From a bacterium (GTDB lineage Bacteria; Actinomycetota; Acidimicrobiia; Spongiisociales; JAENVV01), in NCBI GenBank assembly GCA_024641305.1, contig JAHEDI010000025.1, positions 1 through 53,502 on the forward strand: a DNA stretch of 53,502 nucleotides, written 5' to 3'. Shown in pieces: positions 8,620 to 18,138 of this stretch (the stretch's first letter is position 1; each line of letters starts with the position of its first letter). A model generated the notes under the pieces. That model had not been told where the DNA came from. It made no database searches and saw only the letters and a list, made by a program, of their open reading frames with translations. The position numbers were made by a program, and so were the translations under genes.

Positions 8620-10218
8620 CTACATCCGAAAAACGCCGAAAGCGTCCGTTCCCTTGACAGGTCCCGAGTGCACAGCCGAGAGTGCCATTCCGAATGCCTG
8701 GCGCGTGTCGCGAGGGTCGATAAGACCATCGTCTTTCACCCGGGCGGTGGAGAAGTAGGCAATCTCTTCGCGAAGGATTTGCTGCCGGATGACATCCTTT
8801 TGGGCTTCCAGTGCTTCTTCGTTGACGTCCAGTCCACGGCGTTCCATGCCGGCCCGGGTGATGATGTCCATGACGCCAGCCAGTTGCTCGGCGCCCATTA
8901 CCGCCACCTTGTGGTTTGGCCAGCCAAACACGAATCGAGGACGGAAAGCCTTGCCGGCCATGCCGTAGTTGCCGGCCCCATATGACGAGCCTGCCATGAG
9001 CACGATGTGGGGGACTTCGGAGTTGGCAACCGCATTCACCATCTTGGCGCCGTCCTTGATGATGCCTCGTTGCTCGTATTGTTTGCCGACCATGTAGCCG
9101 GTGGTGTTGTGGATGAAGATGAGAGGGAGATCGTATCTGTTGCAGAGTTGTATGAACTCAGTGGCCTTTTCGGCCTCCTCAGAGAAGAGAACCCCGGCCT
9201 GGTTGGCGAGAACCCCGACCGGGTAGCCGTATATGGTTGCCCACCCCGTCAGCAGGGATTGCCCATACAATTGCTTGTACTCGTCGAACTCGGAGCCATC
9301 GATGATCCTGGCGAGGATCTCTCGCATATCGAATGGCACTCTCAGATCCGACGACACGATTCCGAGGATCTCTTCGGCGTCGTAGCGGGGCGGGCGGGTT
9401 GGTCGTGACGGACCCGGGCCGGCTTTGCGCCAGTTGAGGTGGCCGACGATTTCGCGACCGATTCGAATGGCGTCGTATTCGTCCTGAGCGAAATAGTCGC
9501 TCAGCCCGGATACCCGCGAATGCATTTCCGCCCCGCCGAGTTCTTCATCGGTTGAAATCTCTCCGGTCGCCATCTTGACGAGTGGCGGGCCTCCGAGGAA
9601 TACCTTGGCCCGTTCTTTGACCATGATTGCGTAGTCGCACATCCCCGGGACGTACGCGCCGCCAGCTGTGGAGTTCCCAAAAACGATTGCAATGGTTGGA
9701 ATGCCTTGCTTCGACATGTTCGTCAGATTGCGAAACCATTTGCCGCCGTTGAGGAACACCTCGCTCTGGTTGGGTAGATCGGCACCCCCAGACTCGACCA
9801 GGTTGACCATCGGGAGCCGGTTCTCAATGGCAATGTCCTGGGCCCGGAGCGACTTGGCGAGCGAGTATGGATTGGAAGCTCCCGCCTGCGTGGTCGGGTC
9901 GTGGGCAGACAGAACGCACTCAACTCCATTGATGATGCCAATTCCCGTGACGACGTTAGCCCCGGTCGGGAACTCAGTACCCCAGGCGGCCAATGACGAG
10001 AGTTCGAAGAAGGGAGAGTCTCGATCAATGAGAAGCTCGATCCGTTCGCGGACGAGTAGTTTGTCACGGCTTCGATGGAGTTCGACGTACTTGGGGCCTC
10101 CGCCCGCCCTGGAACGGGCCATTTCGGTCTCGAATTCGAGCAGGATGTCGCGCATGGCAGCCTGATTCGCCAGGTATTGATCCGAGTGTGGGTCGATCTT
10201 CGACGTGATCTGCGGCAT
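8620..10218 (-). CDS. Acyl-CoA carboxylase carboxyltransferase (beta) subunit, methylcrotonyl-CoA-type
   Basis: A 532-residue carboxyltransferase with N- and C-terminal crotonase-like halves. Signature stretches include NSTAGGAYVPGMCDYAI and KVFLGGPPLVKMATGE in the N half, close to methylcrotonyl-CoA carboxylase beta subunits, and NTTGYMVGKQYEQRGI and SYGAGNYGMAGKAFRPRF in the C half. It transfers CO2 from biotin on the alpha subunit (5624-7591) to an acyl-CoA. The MCC-like motifs hint at leucine or isoprenoid breakdown, but no other genes of that pathway are adjacent. Divergent from 10252. Confidence 0.9.
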   Translation of the reverse strand: MPQITSKIDPHSDQYLANQAAMRDILLEFETEMARSRAGGGPKYVELHRSRDKLLVRERIELLIDRDSPFFELSSLAAWGTEFPTGANVVTGIGIINGVECVLSAHDPTTQAGASNPYSLAKSLRAQDIAIENRLPMVNLVESGGADLPNQSEVFLNGGKWFRNLTNMSKQGIPTIAIVFGNSTAGGAYVPGMCDYAIMVKERAKVFLGGPPLVKMATGEISTDEELGGAEMHSRVSGLSDYFAQDEYDAIRIGREIVGHLNWRKAGPGPSRPTRPPRYDAEEILGIVSSDLRVPFDMREILARIIDGSEFDEYKQLYGQSLLTGWATIYGYPVGVLANQAGVLFSEEAEKATEFIQLCNRYDLPLIFIHNTTGYMVGKQYEQRGIIKDGAKMVNAVANSEVPHIVLMAGSSYGAGNYGMAGKAFRPRFVFGWPNHKVAVMGAEQLAGVMDIITRAGMERRGLDVNEEALEAQKDVIRQQILREEIAYFSTARVKDDGLIDPRDTRQAFGMALSAVHSGPVKGTDAFGVFRM

Positions 10219-10251
10219 GGCGGCGAGACTAGTCGGACTACCATCGCCGGT

Positions 10252-10563
10252 ATGGACGACCTGGTTAAGATTGCTCTCTATCTGAGTGACACTGAGGCTG
10301 AGATTGCCAGGGCGAAGCTGGAATCAGGGGGTCTGGAAGCCTTTGTGTTCGTCGAAAACCTTGGCGGGGAAGGCCCCCGGCAGGGACGATTGATGGTTCG
10401 CCCTGCCGACGTCGTAGAGGCGTGTGAGGTCTTGGAACTTGACCGGCCGTCCGCGCGGTTGAATCCTCTTGTCGACAAATCGGTCGTGCTCATCGGGATG
10501 GTGCTTCTCGTCGCGGCCGTGGCGGGTTTGATCTATTTCCTAGCCGACAGTCCCTGGCAGTAG
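10252..10563 (+). CDS. DUF2007-domain protein with C-terminal membrane anchor
   Basis: 103 residues. The N-terminal 70 resemble DUF2007, a small ferredoxin-like domain: it begins VKIALYLSDTEAEIARAKLE and continues with RLMVRPADVVEACEVLE. One TM helix (VVLIGMVLLVAAVAGLIYFL) ends the protein, so the domain would face the cytoplasm as a tail-anchored protein. ATG 10252 was chosen because the domain begins there and it leaves 33 bases to the divergent carboxylase gene. DUF2007 has been described as a putative signal-transducing domain; the function is unknown. Confidence 0.7.
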   Translation: MDDLVKIALYLSDTEAEIARAKLESGGLEAFVFVENLGGEGPRQGRLMVRPADVVEACEVLELDRPSARLNPLVDKSVVLIGMVLLVAAVAGLIYFLADSPWQ

Positions 10564-10589
10564 CCTCGGTTCGTGGATAGCTGCTAAAC

Positions 10590-11801
10590 ATGCGGGCAAT
10601 GCGAATTTTGTTTGCCGATTCTTTCCCAGAGCACCTCCGGTCCCAATTTGTCGGGCACACGGTCGACGTCCGACCAGATCTCGATGGAGATGGCTTGATC
10701 GAAGCGATCGGTTCGTTCGAAGTCCTGGTCGTGCGGTCCACCAAAGTCCCTGTCGAAGTGTTATCTGCCGGGCGGAGCCTCGAACTGGTCATCCGGGCTG
10801 GCGCAGGTACCAACACGATCGATGTGCAGGCGGCGTCCGAGCGTGGCATTTTCGTCTGCAACGTCCCGGGCAAGAACGCCATTGCGGTCGCCGAGCTCGT
10901 GATGGGTCTTATTACCGCAATCGACCGTCGGATCCCTGACAATGTGGCGGATTTGCGGGCAGGCGTTTGGAACAAGAAGCTGTACTCGAAGGGGGATGGT
11001 CTGGCGGGCAAGACGCTGGCGGTGGTCGGACTGGGAGAAATCGGGCTGGCAGTCGCTGAGCGGGCCAGGGCCTTTGACATGATTGTGCTGGCCGCCGACA
11101 AGGGTGGTCGTTCCAAGACGAGTATCACCAGGGCTCGGCAGGCGGGAGTGATCTTCGTGCCAGACGATGATACGTTGCTCGGATCGGCCGACATCGTCTC
11201 GCTCCATGTACCGCTGATCGACTCAACCCGGCACCTCGTCGATCGGGCCTTCCTCGACAAATGCCGCGATGGGGCCTGGATCATCAACACATCGCGAGGG
11301 GAGGTTGTGAACGAAGCGGACCTCATTGAGGCACTGGATACGCGAGACATGATGGCCGGTCTCGATGTATTCGCGGACGAGCCGATTTCGTCGGTGGGCG
11401 ATTTCGTGTCCGAAATTGCCCGTCATCCGCGGGTATACGGCACGCATCACATCGGTGCGTCAACCGAACAGGCCCAGAATGCCATCGCCGAAGAGGTCGT
11501 GTCGATTGTCGAACGTTTCGCAAATGGGGACGTAACCAACTGTGTCAACCTCGTTGATACCCCGCTCGGCCCTTGCACGGTGACAGTGCGTCACCTCGAT
11601 AAGGTTGGCGTTTTGTCTGAGCTGCTTGGAGTGTTGAAAGCTGCTGATGTCAACGTCGAACAGATGAATAATCAGATCTTCCACGGCGCCGTTGCGGCGG
11701 TGGCGACAATTCGTACTGCTCAGGCGATCAGCGACGAGGTCGCCGATCAACTTCGCCAGGTCGACCACGTGCTCGGGGTTACCGTGCAAACAGAGGAGTA
11801 G
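10590..11801 (+). CDS. serA: D-3-phosphoglycerate dehydrogenase with ACT domain
   Basis: First step of serine synthesis: 3-phosphoglycerate to 3-phosphohydroxypyruvate with NAD. The 403 residues show the substrate loop RAGAGTNTID, the Rossmann motif VVGLGEIGLAVAE, the NTSRGEVVNEADL region and the catalytic His in THHIGAS. A C-terminal ACT domain (about 325-400) suggests feedback control by serine. An in-frame ATG at 10599 gives the more usual MRILFAD start and is equally possible. serC follows 6 bases later. Confidence 0.93.
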   Translation: MRAMRILFADSFPEHLRSQFVGHTVDVRPDLDGDGLIEAIGSFEVLVVRSTKVPVEVLSAGRSLELVIRAGAGTNTIDVQAASERGIFVCNVPGKNAIAVAELVMGLITAIDRRIPDNVADLRAGVWNKKLYSKGDGLAGKTLAVVGLGEIGLAVAERARAFDMIVLAADKGGRSKTSITRARQAGVIFVPDDDTLLGSADIVSLHVPLIDSTRHLVDRAFLDKCRDGAWIINTSRGEVVNEADLIEALDTRDMMAGLDVFADEPISSVGDFVSEIARHPRVYGTHHIGASTEQAQNAIAEEVVSIVERFANGDVTNCVNLVDTPLGPCTVTVRHLDKVGVLSELLGVLKAADVNVEQMNNQIFHGAVAAVATIRTAQAISDEVADQLRQVDHVLGVTVQTEE

Positions 11802-11807
11802 TTCCCC

Positions 11808-12887
11808 ATGCGTAAGTTCAATTTCAGTGCCGGCCCGTGCACCCTGCCTCTCGCAGTCCTCGAGGAAGCCCAGGCTGAATTTGTCGATTACCACGGTGCC
11901 GGCATGTCTCTTGTCGAGATGAGCCATCGTTCCTCCACATACGATGCCGTTCATATGGAAGCGATGGCGAAAGCGAAATCGGTCTTTGGCGCTCCAGATG
12001 ACTTCTCAGTCGTGTTCCTCGGTGGGGGCGCGACGCTCCAGTTCGCGATGATCCCCATGAATCTTCTGTCGGATGGGCAGCGAGGCGCCTATGTCGTGAC
12101 AGGAGAATGGGCCTCGAAAGCGCTGTCGGACGGAAGCTATCACGGTGATCTCTACGCCGCTTGGGATGGTGGATCGGAAGGCTACCGGCGTGTGCCGACT
12201 GCCGAAGAGATCGTCATCGAGCCAAATACCCGGTACCTCCATGTCACATCGAACGAAACGATCGGGGGTATCCGGTTCAATGAGTTTCCCGATGTGGGTG
12301 TTCGGCTGGTCGGAGATATGTCATCTGACTATATGACCCGTGCGATTCCGTGGGATCTGTTCGATCTCGTCTATGGCGGTGCCCAGAAGAACCTGGGACC
12401 CGCCGGGGTGGATATCACGTTCATACGGAATTCGGTCCTCGAGGAGACCAATCGTGAGCTTGGTGCGTACTTGCGCTACGACATCCACGCCTCAAAGAAT
12501 TCGATGTACAACACGCCACCGGTCTATGCCATCTACATGGTCGGCAAGGTTCTTCGTTGGATGGAATCGCAGGGGGGCCTGGCGGTCATGGAATCCCAGG
12601 CGTCCAGGAAGTCGGGGTTGGTCTATGACGCAATTGATGCAAGCGATGGCTTCTACCGGAGCCAGGTCGATCGGGAGTCCCGGTCACACATGAATGTGGT
12701 GTTTCACCTCCCGTCTGAGGAACTCGACGCGGGGTTTCTTGCCGAGGCGACCCGTCGGAACATGAGTGGACTCAAGGGATATCGAACCGTCGGGGGAGTG
12801 CGGGCCAGCCTCTACAACGCTCTGCCCGTTGAAGCTGTTGATGCACTTGTGGAGCTGATGGCCGACTTTCGGTCGGCCAACGCCTGA
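11808..12887 (+). CDS. serC: Phosphoserine aminotransferase
   Basis: Second step of serine synthesis: transamination of 3-phosphohydroxypyruvate with glutamate to O-phosphoserine. The 359-residue fold-type-I PLP enzyme starts with the family signature FNFSAGPCTLP and has PLP-lysine K194 in YGGAQKNLGPAG. GAGGAG lies just upstream of ATG 11808. The stop overlaps the start of the DUF1015 gene, so the three genes are translationally coupled. No phosphoserine phosphatase gene (serB) is visible nearby. Confidence 0.95.
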   Translation: MRKFNFSAGPCTLPLAVLEEAQAEFVDYHGAGMSLVEMSHRSSTYDAVHMEAMAKAKSVFGAPDDFSVVFLGGGATLQFAMIPMNLLSDGQRGAYVVTGEWASKALSDGSYHGDLYAAWDGGSEGYRRVPTAEEIVIEPNTRYLHVTSNETIGGIRFNEFPDVGVRLVGDMSSDYMTRAIPWDLFDLVYGGAQKNLGPAGVDITFIRNSVLEETNRELGAYLRYDIHASKNSMYNTPPVYAIYMVGKVLRWMESQGGLAVMESQASRKSGLVYDAIDASDGFYRSQVDRESRSHMNVVFHLPSEELDAGFLAEATRRNMSGLKGYRTVGGVRASLYNALPVEAVDALVELMADFRSANA

Positions 12888-13996
12888 TGCTTCTGGAACC
12901 GATCGAGGTTTCTCTGGTTAGTCCCGAGCTGGCCGATCGGGTGGCTATTCCGGCTTACGACAACTTAACTGCCCGTGAGCGTGTTGCCCTGGCGGACGAT
13001 GAGCCGTTGAGTTTTCTTCATGCAATCGGTTTGGGACCTGATCCGATCGGCGCAGCGGTGGCCGGCCTTGACCGGGTTCGGTTGGCCTTCGACGAGCCCC
13101 GTTCCCGAGCGTTTTGCTATCGATTGCAGCAGGGCGACAGCCTGCAAACCGGTTTGGTTTGTGGGATCCCATTTGATCAGCTGGCCTTGGTCAGACCGCA
13201 CGAGGCCACCAGTCCCAGCAGGGTCGAAGCGCTGGTCACCTACACCGAGAAGGTGAGGGTGGTTTCGTCACCGGTGGCAGTGGCGTACCGCCACACCGAA
13301 GCTATGGAAGCGTTGATGGCTGTTAGTACCGCGGGAACCCCGAGTCACAATTTCGTAAGCCAGGATGGACTTCGCCAGACGATATGGGAAGTGTCTGCCG
13401 ATGACGTAAGGACGGCCGGAGCATCGATCGAGGCTGTCTATATCACCGATGGCCATCACCGGGTCGCCTCGCTCAAAGCATACGCAGAGCGCAACGATGT
13501 GAAGCCAGCCCTGTTGGCAGTGCTGTTTGCCCATGACGACATGACCGTGGCCGCCTACAATCGCATCTTGCTTCGGATGGGTGCCGCCGAGGTGATCGCC
13601 AGGCTGGAGGCCCTCGGTGCCCGGGCGACCGACCTTGAGCGACCAGCCCAGGGCCAAACGATCGCCTTGTTCCAAAACCAACGATGGCTGGTTCGCCTGC
13701 CGGCCGCCACCACCGACTCGGCCGCCGCCCGACTCGATTCGGCTCGTCTCGATGAGCATGTCATCGGGCCTCTGATGGGATCGGCGGTTCCGGGCGGCAA
13801 TATCGTCGCGGTGCCCGGTCCGGTCCCGATAGATGTCGTCCAGGTCGCTGAGGCCCATGGCGTGGCATTTCTGCTGGCTGATCCGACCATCGATCAGATG
13901 ATGGCAGTAGCCGACGCCCACGAAAACATGCCAGCCAAGTCGACGTACTTCAGTCCAAAGCCTCGTTCGGGCCTCTTTCTCCGCTATTTCGATTGA
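12887..13996 (+). CDS. DUF1015 family protein, candidate phosphoserine/serine enzyme
   Basis: 369 residues of the DUF1015 family. The best-conserved stretch is ITDGHHRVASLKAY (GHHR at residues 189-192), which resembles the GxHR motif of the ParB/Srx fold; archaeal free serine kinases use a ParB-like domain. Its start codon overlaps the serC stop (TGATGC). In this operon the step from phosphoserine to serine lacks a gene, so a role in phosphoserine dephosphorylation or phosphotransfer is a reasonable inference, not a proven one. The last 47 bases overlap the converging tetR gene. Confidence 0.8.
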   Translation: MLLEPIEVSLVSPELADRVAIPAYDNLTARERVALADDEPLSFLHAIGLGPDPIGAAVAGLDRVRLAFDEPRSRAFCYRLQQGDSLQTGLVCGIPFDQLALVRPHEATSPSRVEALVTYTEKVRVVSSPVAVAYRHTEAMEALMAVSTAGTPSHNFVSQDGLRQTIWEVSADDVRTAGASIEAVYITDGHHRVASLKAYAERNDVKPALLAVLFAHDDMTVAAYNRILLRMGAAEVIARLEALGARATDLERPAQGQTIALFQNQRWLVRLPAATTDSAAARLDSARLDEHVIGPLMGSAVPGGNIVAVPGPVPIDVVQVAEAHGVAFLLADPTIDQMMAVADAHENMPAKSTYFSPKPRSGLFLRYFD

Positions 13997-14561
13997 CTGC
14001 CAGGGCGCCAGCCATGAGGGATGCCATCGCCATTTGCTCGACAACCGAACGATTCTGATCTTTCGAGTCGGGATGCCCGGCCGTATTGATCATGCCGATC
14101 ACAGCGATGGCGACCGCCTTGAGCTGTGATTCGTCCCCGTCGGGGGCAAGCTGGGACAAGAAGTTCACCCACCCATTGACGTACTCGCGTTGTTTCTGGT
14201 TCACGCGGTCCCTGGCCGGGCCCGGCAGGTTGCGCTCCTCGATTACGTAGACAGTGATGAGTTCTCGCGAACTGAAGACGAACGAAGCGTGGGTTTTCAC
14301 AAGCCGTTCGAGGGCTTTCATCGGATTCGCCTCTTCTTGAGCCACCCGCTCGTTGTGGGCCAGCAATCGCTCGACGACCCGCTCGGACATCGCCACCAGA
14401 AGCGCGTGTTTGTTTTCGAAATGTCGATAGACCCCGGGTCCAGAAATACCGGCAGCTGCCCCGATGTCATCGATTCCGGCCCCGTGAAATCCCTCGGTTC
14501 GGAACAAGGCGACGGCCGCATCGAGGATCATTTCTCGGCGGGAGGGTTCGGTCGTTGTCAT
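13950..14561 (-). CDS. TetR/AcrR family transcriptional regulator
   Basis: 203 residues: an N-terminal helix-turn-helix domain (RREMILDAAVALF, GIDDIGAAAGISGPGVYRHF, about residues 7-50) and an all-helical ligand-binding C-terminus containing VIEERNLPGPARDRVNQKQ. The sequence and the ERNLPG segment resemble regulators of fatty acid or acyl-CoA metabolism, but the target is not evident. The ATG at 14561 is preferred over an in-frame TTG three codons upstream. It overlaps the DUF1015 gene tail to tail and is divergent from the secreted peptidase. Confidence 0.87.
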   Translation of the reverse strand: MTTTEPSRREMILDAAVALFRTEGFHGAGIDDIGAAAGISGPGVYRHFENKHALLVAMSERVVERLLAHNERVAQEEANPMKALERLVKTHASFVFSSRELITVYVIEERNLPGPARDRVNQKQREYVNGWVNFLSQLAPDGDESQLKAVAIAVIGMINTAGHPDSKDQNRSVVEQMAMASLMAGALAVNRNSGERGPNEALD

Positions 14562-14644
14562 CGGAGGCAAGTGTAGGCCCGGTCAGGTTCGGTCGTGTTT
14601 GATGTTATTGGGACAACCACCGGGGCTTCGGTAGGCTGACCGGC

Positions 14645-16699
14645 GTGAAGATTCCGGCCAGCCTTCTCGTTCTTCTCCTTTTTGTCGGGCTCTTTGTCGG
14701 AGCGGTTCCCGATGAGGTTCTTGCCGTCGGGGAAACCTGGCCTAACTCAAATGAATCGGATGGTTGCGGGGGTCTCCAGACACCCACCCCTTTGGCGACC
14801 AGAATCGGGTCCCTTCCTTCCAGCGAGCCGTTGCGAGGACCATACGGCGACATGTTCGGGCGCACCATCGGGGCCGTCAGCGCTGAACTAGTCACGTGGA
14901 CGGTACCAATGAGTGGTGGCCGCACGGTCCGGATACACAAACGGGCTCTCCCGGCGTTCAAAAAGGCCGCCGCCAACCTGGCCGCCGAGCAGGCCAAGGG
15001 TCACTATTACGCCATCGGGGGCTACACCTACGCGTATTCCGCACGAACCGTCGGAGGATCATATGGGATCTCCAGACACGCATTCGGGATAGCGATCGAT
15101 ATCAACGCGAACACGAACCCGTATCAGGACGGACCATTCGAGGATGGCGATCCCTTCAGGACTGACATGCCTGCCTGGTTCGTCAAGGCATGGACCGACG
15201 CCGGGTTTTGCTGGGGTGGCGATTGGCATAGTTCAAAAGACCCCATGCATTTTTCATGGCAGGGACCCGGTTTCACCGACGGATTCGGAACTCCGGATCT
15301 GTCGTACCCCGTCAAGACCGCGGCGACCGATTTTTCGTCGAAGGTGTTTGATGAACCTACCCTTTTTGGCGGTCTGGCAGGTGTTCACCTCGTCGGCGAC
15401 GTGAGTGGCGACGGAGCCCCGGATCCTATCCGGGCCTTTGACAGGAATGGAGACGTCGTCATTCAATATGTCTCCACCCGGTCGGAGTACGCCGAGTGTG
15501 GTGGTGTTTCGGCGGTCATACCCAACGCTTCGATCTCTACCGGTGAAGTGCTCGTTGGCGACTTTGCCGGTTACCGACGGTCCGAGGTCGGGGTGGTTGA
15601 CGAGTCGGGCAGCCTGGTGACGATTGAGTTGGTTTCCCAGCGTGGTGAGGCGGGTGACACGCTGAAGATCGCAACGTCGATACCGGTTCGGCCAGACCAG
15701 TCCTATGTCGTTGGCGACTACAACTGGGACGGGTCCCCCGACATCTATGTGATCGTCAACCGCGGATCGGCTGCCGATGTCGAGGTCTGGGACGGTGCTT
15801 CTGGATTCACGACCAAATCGGTTGAATTCGTGGGACTGTTTGGCGATACGGCGGGGTGGCAGTTCTCACTCGGTGATCGCGACCTTGATGATCGTCCCGA
15901 CTTGTACGCCTTTGAACCGCACTCCGGTGGAGCGGTTGTACACATCTACACGAATGCGGGCCAGATGCTGACCGCCGCCAGTGCGATCGATATTTCGTCG
16001 GCGGTTGTTACGGTGGCCGACTTCGACGGTGACGGTCGCGACGACATATGGGTGAATGCCGGCGGGAGCTCTTTCTCGGCGTACATGGGAGGCAGTGGTA
16101 CGCCGACGTCATCGTGGTTCCGGAACCCGAAATGGGAATGTCCCGACGAGTGGGATCCGCTGGTCTACAACGGCACATTCTTTGACGACGATACGTCCCT
16201 TTTCGAGCCTGACATTGAGTGGCTATTCGGCGAAGGCATCACTTTCGGATGTAACCCACCAAAGAACGACAGATTCTGTGTGGGGGTTGCTGTTACCCGT
16301 GGTCAGATGGCTGCCTTTCTATCGCGGGCGTTCCATCTCCCGGCTGCTCCGAGTGCCGGATTCACGGATACGAGCGAAAGCATCTTTGTGGCCGACATCG
16401 ATCGATTGGCCGCGGCCGGTATCACGCTTGGATGCGGGGATGGCACGCGATTCTGTCCGGATAAGCCTGTCACTCGAGAACAGATGGCCGCTTTTCTTGT
16501 CCGGGGTCTCGGTTACACCGATCGGCTTGACAATCCATTCAGTGATGACGACGGTTCCGTGTTCGAATCGGACATAGAGAAGTTGGCTGCCGCCGGGGTG
16601 ACGATTGGCTGCAATCCGCCTGGCAACACGTTGTTTTGCCCGAGCCAGGCGGTCACCCGGGGCCAGATGGCGGCGTTTCTCCACCGGGCCCTCGGGTAA
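14645..16699 (+). CDS. Secreted D-alanyl-D-alanine carboxypeptidase with FG-GAP and SLH-like repeats
   Basis: 684 residues. A signal peptide (about 1-28) is followed by an M15 (VanY-like) domain near residues 80-215 with SRHAFGIAIDINAN and DPMHFSW, the zinc and catalytic residues. Next are four aspartate-rich calcium-binding loops of the FG-GAP/VCBS type (GDVSGDGAPD, GDYNWDGSPD, GDRDLDDRPD, ADFDGDGRDD) between about 255 and 480. Three C-terminal repeats, about 510-684, read GIT.GC...FCP..VTRGQMAAFL and probably bind the cell surface. The likely job is trimming peptidoglycan stem peptides while attached to the wall. GTG start. Confidence 0.88.
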   Translation: MKIPASLLVLLLFVGLFVGAVPDEVLAVGETWPNSNESDGCGGLQTPTPLATRIGSLPSSEPLRGPYGDMFGRTIGAVSAELVTWTVPMSGGRTVRIHKRALPAFKKAAANLAAEQAKGHYYAIGGYTYAYSARTVGGSYGISRHAFGIAIDINANTNPYQDGPFEDGDPFRTDMPAWFVKAWTDAGFCWGGDWHSSKDPMHFSWQGPGFTDGFGTPDLSYPVKTAATDFSSKVFDEPTLFGGLAGVHLVGDVSGDGAPDPIRAFDRNGDVVIQYVSTRSEYAECGGVSAVIPNASISTGEVLVGDFAGYRRSEVGVVDESGSLVTIELVSQRGEAGDTLKIATSIPVRPDQSYVVGDYNWDGSPDIYVIVNRGSAADVEVWDGASGFTTKSVEFVGLFGDTAGWQFSLGDRDLDDRPDLYAFEPHSGGAVVHIYTNAGQMLTAASAIDISSAVVTVADFDGDGRDDIWVNAGGSSFSAYMGGSGTPTSSWFRNPKWECPDEWDPLVYNGTFFDDDTSLFEPDIEWLFGEGITFGCNPPKNDRFCVGVAVTRGQMAAFLSRAFHLPAAPSAGFTDTSESIFVADIDRLAAAGITLGCGDGTRFCPDKPVTREQMAAFLVRGLGYTDRLDNPFSDDDGSVFESDIEKLAAAGVTIGCNPPGNTLFCPSQAVTRGQMAAFLHRALG

Positions 16700-16702
16700 G
16701 CC

Positions 16703-18064
16703 CTATGCGATAACCGGGATCCGCTCCTGGGCCGCCAGCACTTTCTCTTCCGGATAGTCGTAGTCCTCTAGTTCGCCAGCCAGGTAGGCGTCGTATGAAG
16801 CAAGGTCGAAATGTCCGTGACCGCACAGCGCCATGAGGATGACTTTTTCTTCGCCAGACTCCTTACAGGCGTTCGCCTCCCGAATGCACTCGGCTATGGC
16901 ATGAGTCGGTTCGGGGGCAGGAAGTATTCCTTCGGTCCTTGCGAACTGTATGGCGGCGGCAAAACATTCCGTCTGGTGGATGGCGGTGGCCGTCATGAGG
17001 CCCAGTTCGTAGAGGTGTGACACGAGTGGTGCCATACCGTGATAGCGCAGCCCACCGGCATGAATGGGGTCTGGAACGAAGTCATGGCCGAGTGTGTGCA
17101 TTTTGACAAGCGGCGCCATTCCGGCGGTATCCCCGAAGTCATAGGCGTAGATGCCCTTCGTTAGAGATGGGCAGGCTGCCGGTTCAACGGCCCTGATTTC
17201 GGGACTCATGTTCCCCGCCATCTTCTCGCGAATGAACGGGAACGACAGGCCGCCAAAATTCGACCCGCCGCCTGTGCATCCGACGAGCACGTCCGGTGTC
17301 TCGCCGGCTTTCTTCATCTGGAGAAGCGCCTCTTCACCGATGATGGTCTGGTGCATGAGCACGTGATTGAGGACAGAGCCGAGGGCGTATTTGGCGTCAG
17401 GATCGCCCACGGCCATTTCGACGGCTTCAGATATGGCGATCCCGAGACTCCCGGTGCTGTCCGGATCTGCCTTAAGAATCGCTCTTCCCGAAGAGGTGAG
17501 AGGAGACGGACTCGGATGGACGGTGGCACCCCAAACCTCCATCAGGGATCGACGGTATGGCTTGGCGTCGTAGGATGCCCGTACCTGCCAGACCTCACAC
17601 TCCATGTCGAAAAGCGCACAAGCGTAAGCGAGCGCTGATCCCCATTGACCTGCCCCCGTCTCGGTGGTCAGCTTCTTCACACCTTGCTTGGCGTTGTAAT
17701 AGGCCTGCGGGACTGCGGTGTTTGGCTTGTGGGAACCGGCTGGACTCACTCCTTCGTACTTGTAGTAAATCCTGGCGGGAGTGCCGAGCGCTTGTTCGAG
17801 GCGCCGCGCCCTGTACATCGGAGACGGTCTCCAGGAGCGATAGATGTTGCGAACTTCCTCGGGAATCTCGATGTAGCTCTCCTGGCTGACCTCTTGCATG
17901 ATCAGCTCCATCGGGAAGAGGGGAGCCAGGTCGTCTGGGCCGATCGGCTGGTGGGTTCCCGGGTGCAAGGCTGGGGGTGGAGGGGAGGGAAGATCGGGGA
18001 CGATGTTGTACCAGTGGGTTGGCATTTCGTCTTCGTCGAGCAAGATCTTTGTATGGTCGTTCAT
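16703..18064 (-). CDS. trpB2: Tryptophan synthase beta-like protein, TrpB2 type
   Basis: A PLP enzyme of 453 residues with the N-terminal extension typical of TrpB2 ([12 protein letters not shown]). PLP-lysine 113 is in GSHKPNTA and the phosphate loop is [11 protein letters not shown]. It joins indole and serine to tryptophan; TrpB2 proteins act without, or only loosely with, TrpA and may salvage indole. No other trp gene is present. The start is ATG 18064, 10 bases after AAGGAG; the ATG at 18073 would be one base from that site. Confidence 0.9.
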   Translation of the reverse strand: MNDHTKILLDEDEMPTHWYNIVPDLPSPPPPALHPGTHQPIGPDDLAPLFPMELIMQEVSQESYIEIPEEVRNIYRSWRPSPMYRARRLEQALGTPARIYYKYEGVSPAGSHKPNTAVPQAYYNAKQGVKKLTTETGAGQWGSALAYACALFDMECEVWQVRASYDAKPYRRSLMEVWGATVHPSPSPLTSSGRAILKADPDSTGSLGIAISEAVEMAVGDPDAKYALGSVLNHVLMHQTIIGEEALLQMKKAGETPDVLVGCTGGGSNFGGLSFPFIREKMAGNMSPEIRAVEPAACPSLTKGIYAYDFGDTAGMAPLVKMHTLGHDFVPDPIHAGGLRYHGMAPLVSHLYELGLMTATAIHQTECFAAAIQFARTEGILPAPEPTHAIAECIREANACKESGEEKVILMALCGHGHFDLASYDAYLAGELEDYDYPEEKVLAAQERIPVIA

Positions 18065-18138
18065 GGGCTTCATGCTCCTTCCAGCATTGCCAGCTCAACC
18101 TACCGCACAGTCCTGGCCTATGGTCGCCATGCCGTCCG

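Noticed and set aside
10075-10251. Upstream extension of the DUF2007 protein
   Set aside because: It would read antisense through the carboxylase beta-subunit gene; the domain begins at ATG 10252.
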